The notes beneath the pieces were generated by a model. It did not search any database, had not been told where the DNA came from, and was given only the letters and a program-made list of their open reading frames with translations. A program made the position numbers and the translations under genes. Of a stretch of 64,000 nucleotides of DNA, positions 62,551-64,000 are shown in pieces. Positions within the stretch are counted from its first letter, which is position 1. Every line of letters begins with the position of its first letter. The stretch comes from an uncultured Nioella sp. (GTDB lineage Bacteria > Pseudomonadota > Alphaproteobacteria > Rhodobacterales > Rhodobacteraceae): positions 124,001-188,000 of the forward strand of contig CANMJH010000001.1 of NCBI GenBank assembly GCA_947498125.1, given 5' to 3'.

Positions 62551-62993
62551 CAAGTCGGGCGCGACATCGACAAGATCCGCCCGAGCCCCTCATTCTCACA
62601 GGTCAGATCTTCAAGGCTGACGGGGTCAAGCGCTGCATAGAACGCTTCCAGAGCGGTATCGAGCACGCCTTTCAGGCGGCAGGTGGATGAGAGCGGGCAT
62701 TTATTGTCATGGGCGGAAAAACACTCGGCAAAGGGTGTATTGGCCTCAAAAATCCGAAAAACGCGCCCAACGCTGATCTCGGCGGGGGCAACGCGCAGGC
62801 GGATGCCACCATTGCGGCCGCGCAGCGTTTCTAAAAACCCGGTTTGCGCCAATTGGTGAATGACGAGCCCCAAATGCGCCTCACTGACACCGCACGCCGC
62901 CGCAATCTCGGACTTCCTCAAAATCTTTGATGGGTTCATGGCGCAAGTCATAAGACTGCGCATGGCGATATTGGTTCGAATGGTCAGACGCAT
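62517..62993 (-). CDS. Rrf2-family iron-sulfur regulator (NsrR-like)
   Basis: 158 residues. N-terminal winged helix: KSEIAAACGVSEAHLGLVIHQLAQTGF with the RGRNGGIRL wing, the NsrR/IscR form. Three Cys (ECFSAHDNKCPLSSTC, spacing x7 and x5) match NsrR-type cluster ligands. NsrR senses nitric oxide. It converges with the BLH-type gene and overlaps it by 34 bases. Its targets here are not obvious; the sulfur module has no ArsR-type BigR. Confidence 0.87.
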   Translation of the reverse strand: MRLTIRTNIAMRSLMTCAMNPSKILRKSEIAAACGVSEAHLGLVIHQLAQTGFLETLRGRNGGIRLRVAPAEISVGRVFRIFEANTPFAECFSAHDNKCPLSSTCRLKGVLDTALEAFYAALDPVSLEDLTCENEGLGRILSMSRPTCQPLETSPLTS

Positions 62994-63065
62994 CTGGGGC
63001 GGCCCTCCTGATGACAGGAAGTAGACCGCCCCGGGATCGGTTACTTTGATCCAGATCAGATGGGT

Positions 63066-63728
63066 TTAAACAAAATCCACTGAATATAGCGCCGCAGGGC
63101 GATGCCGCCCGCCAGAAGTTTTTTCTTTCAGATCGACAAGGTCCCAGTTGGCCGCAATCCATTTTCGGAAGTTGCGCTTATCCAACTCTTCGCCGCGTAA
63201 CGTTTCGAACACCGCTTGCGCTTGGGCCAATGTGAACTTCTTCGGCAAGAACTGAAATGCCGATTTGGCGGTTTCGGTGACCCGGTTAGTGACCTTGTCG
63301 GCCAGTTTCGCCCGCGCATCTGCCAGAATAACATCATGGTCAAAGGCCAGGACTGGCAATTCGTCCATATCAAACCAGCGCGCATCAGACGCGTCTGTTG
63401 CCGCAGTCAGCACCATCTGGTCTGATGGCACAAGCGCGACAAAGGCCACGGTGATCACTCGTTCGCGTGGATCACGGCCCGGCATGCCGTATGCGCCAAG
63501 CTGCTCCAAGGGAACGCCCGCTACGCCGGTTTCTTCTTCCAGCTCGCGCGCGGCGCCAACGACTATGTCTTCGTCCATTTTGATAAAGCCGCCAGGGATG
63601 GCCCACGATCCTTGAAAAGGGTCGGCCAGTCTTTCGATAAGAAGGACATGTAACCGTCCCTCGCGAATCGAAAAAATGCAAATATCTGCAGTGACCGCTG
63701 GATGCGGGTACTCATACGTATAAGCCAT
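63066..63728 (-). CDS. NUDIX hydrolase with NrtR-like winged-helix C-terminus
   Basis: 220 residues. NUDIX box intact in GGFIKMDEDIVVGAARELEE followed by ETG (canonical G-x5-E-x7-REUxEExG), in a domain resembling ADP-ribose pyrophosphatase. The C-terminal ~75 residues (FTLAQAQAVFETLRGEELDKRNFRKWI) match the winged helix of NrtR-type NAD-metabolism regulators. As the catalytic box is intact it may be a hydrolase, a regulator or both. No NAD-biosynthesis gene lies in the window. Confidence 0.88.
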   Translation of the reverse strand: MAYTYEYPHPAVTADICIFSIREGRLHVLLIERLADPFQGSWAIPGGFIKMDEDIVVGAARELEEETGVAGVPLEQLGAYGMPGRDPRERVITVAFVALVPSDQMVLTAATDASDARWFDMDELPVLAFDHDVILADARAKLADKVTNRVTETAKSAFQFLPKKFTLAQAQAVFETLRGEELDKRNFRKWIAANWDLVDLKEKTSGGRHRPAALYSVDFV

Positions 63729-64000
63729 GGTTGCCTCTGCCGATGTGCCGCAATACGCAAATCGGCCCTTTCGTTGTTATTGATTCCCCCAAAAGGTCCC
63801 GTCTTGGGGTGATCGCTACGACGGCGCAGTGATTGGTGTCGATAAGACACCACGCCGGTGTCCCCGTCAAGGAAAATGGCCGGCCCTCAGGGACAGAGAA
63901 GGCCGGCCGGACGATCCAATTAGGGACAGGGACAAGGGGCGGATCGTCTAAGGGGTAGGGAGGAAAAAGGTCTTTCTAGAAGCTATAAAAAAATCTGTTT
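63729..64000. other. Intergenic end region with G-rich repeats
   Basis: The stretch runs off the window. It holds the promoter side of the NUDIX gene, repeated GGGACAGG-type purine motifs around 63890-63950 and GGCCGGCC copies. I see no gene start. Confidence 0.3.
63878..63908 (-). terminator. Possible terminator for a gene to the right of the window
   Basis: GGCCGGCC occurs at 63878-63885 and 63901-63908 and can pair as a hairpin around a 15-base loop, followed on the minus strand by ATTTTCC. It may end a minus-strand gene beyond the window edge. The T run is short. Confidence 0.35.

Noticed and set aside
1-64000. CRISPR arrays, tRNA/rRNA genes, prophage or complete insertion sequences
   Set aside because: Reading the intergenic regions found no regular direct-repeat array, no tRNA-like T-loop sequence, no integrase or transposase and no rRNA.

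Overview
The window looks like chromosomal DNA of a marine alphaproteobacterium of the Rhodobacteraceae (Roseobacter group). The basis is the overall gene style: many ABC and TRAP importers, GntR/FCD regulators, an Anbu protease with its transglutaminase and ATP-grasp partners, a bioBFDAGC operon with a BioR-type box, BLH-type sulfur genes, and moderately high G+C. I see no rRNA, tRNA, CRISPR array, prophage or complete insertion sequence. This taxonomic placement is inference.

Layout. (1) 0-5.7 kb: the 5' part of an MHYT/LytTR regulator gene, a very large transglutaminase/DUF2126 protein, and a divergent Anbu proteasome-like peptidase. (2) 5.9-14.3 kb: a sulfated-sugar block with three sulfatase-family genes (the first catalytically dead by sequence), an IclR regulator and a CUT1-type importer without its ATPase. 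(3) 14.3-24.2 kb: two divergent transcription units that together encode a non-phosphorylative L-fucose-type route: mutarotase, sugar dehydrogenase, lactonase, UxaA-family dehydratase, SDR dehydrogenase and FAH-family hydrolase. They come with a complete CUT2 importer and a GntR regulator. (4) 24.2-27.5 kb: SbtA-like bicarbonate permease and NhaA, divergent from a LysR regulator. (5) 27.5-31.6 kb: a TRAP transporter with a GntR regulator. (6) 31.6-37.5 kb: TamB/TamA and a DeoR regulator. (7) 37.6-43.7 kb: a GntR regulator, probably BioR, and bioBFDAGC. (8) 43.7-49.9 kb: a DUF1772/TetR pair, formylglycine-generating enzyme with a Cys-rich partner, threonine catabolism (tdh, kbl) and a PfkB sugar kinase. 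(9) 49.9-55.5 kb: a molybdenum hydroxylase trio with a MoaD-like protein, divergent from a di-haem cytochrome. (10) 55.5-58.7 kb: ATP-grasp, alpha-E and transglutaminase, the second half of the Anbu-linked gene set. (11) 58.9-64 kb: DUF2478, GNAT, a sulfide/persulfide module (two YeeE/YedE proteins, persulfide dioxygenase, BLH-type phosphatase domain), an Rrf2 regulator and a NUDIX/NrtR-like protein.

How the parts may work together. The sulfatases lack signal peptides, so sulfated sugars are probably imported first and desulfated in the cytoplasm. The formylglycine-generating enzyme at 45.4 kb is the enzyme that would activate the two intact sulfatases, and the fucose-type genes next door could consume the freed sugar. 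The Anbu peptidase, two transglutaminase-fold proteins, alpha-E and ATP-grasp proteins belong to a widely conserved but poorly understood set, here split by about 50 kb. The most distinctive observations are the dead sulfatase paralogue, the FGE/Cys-rich overlapping pair, the split Anbu set, and a 20-bp inverted-repeat element between kbl and tdh.
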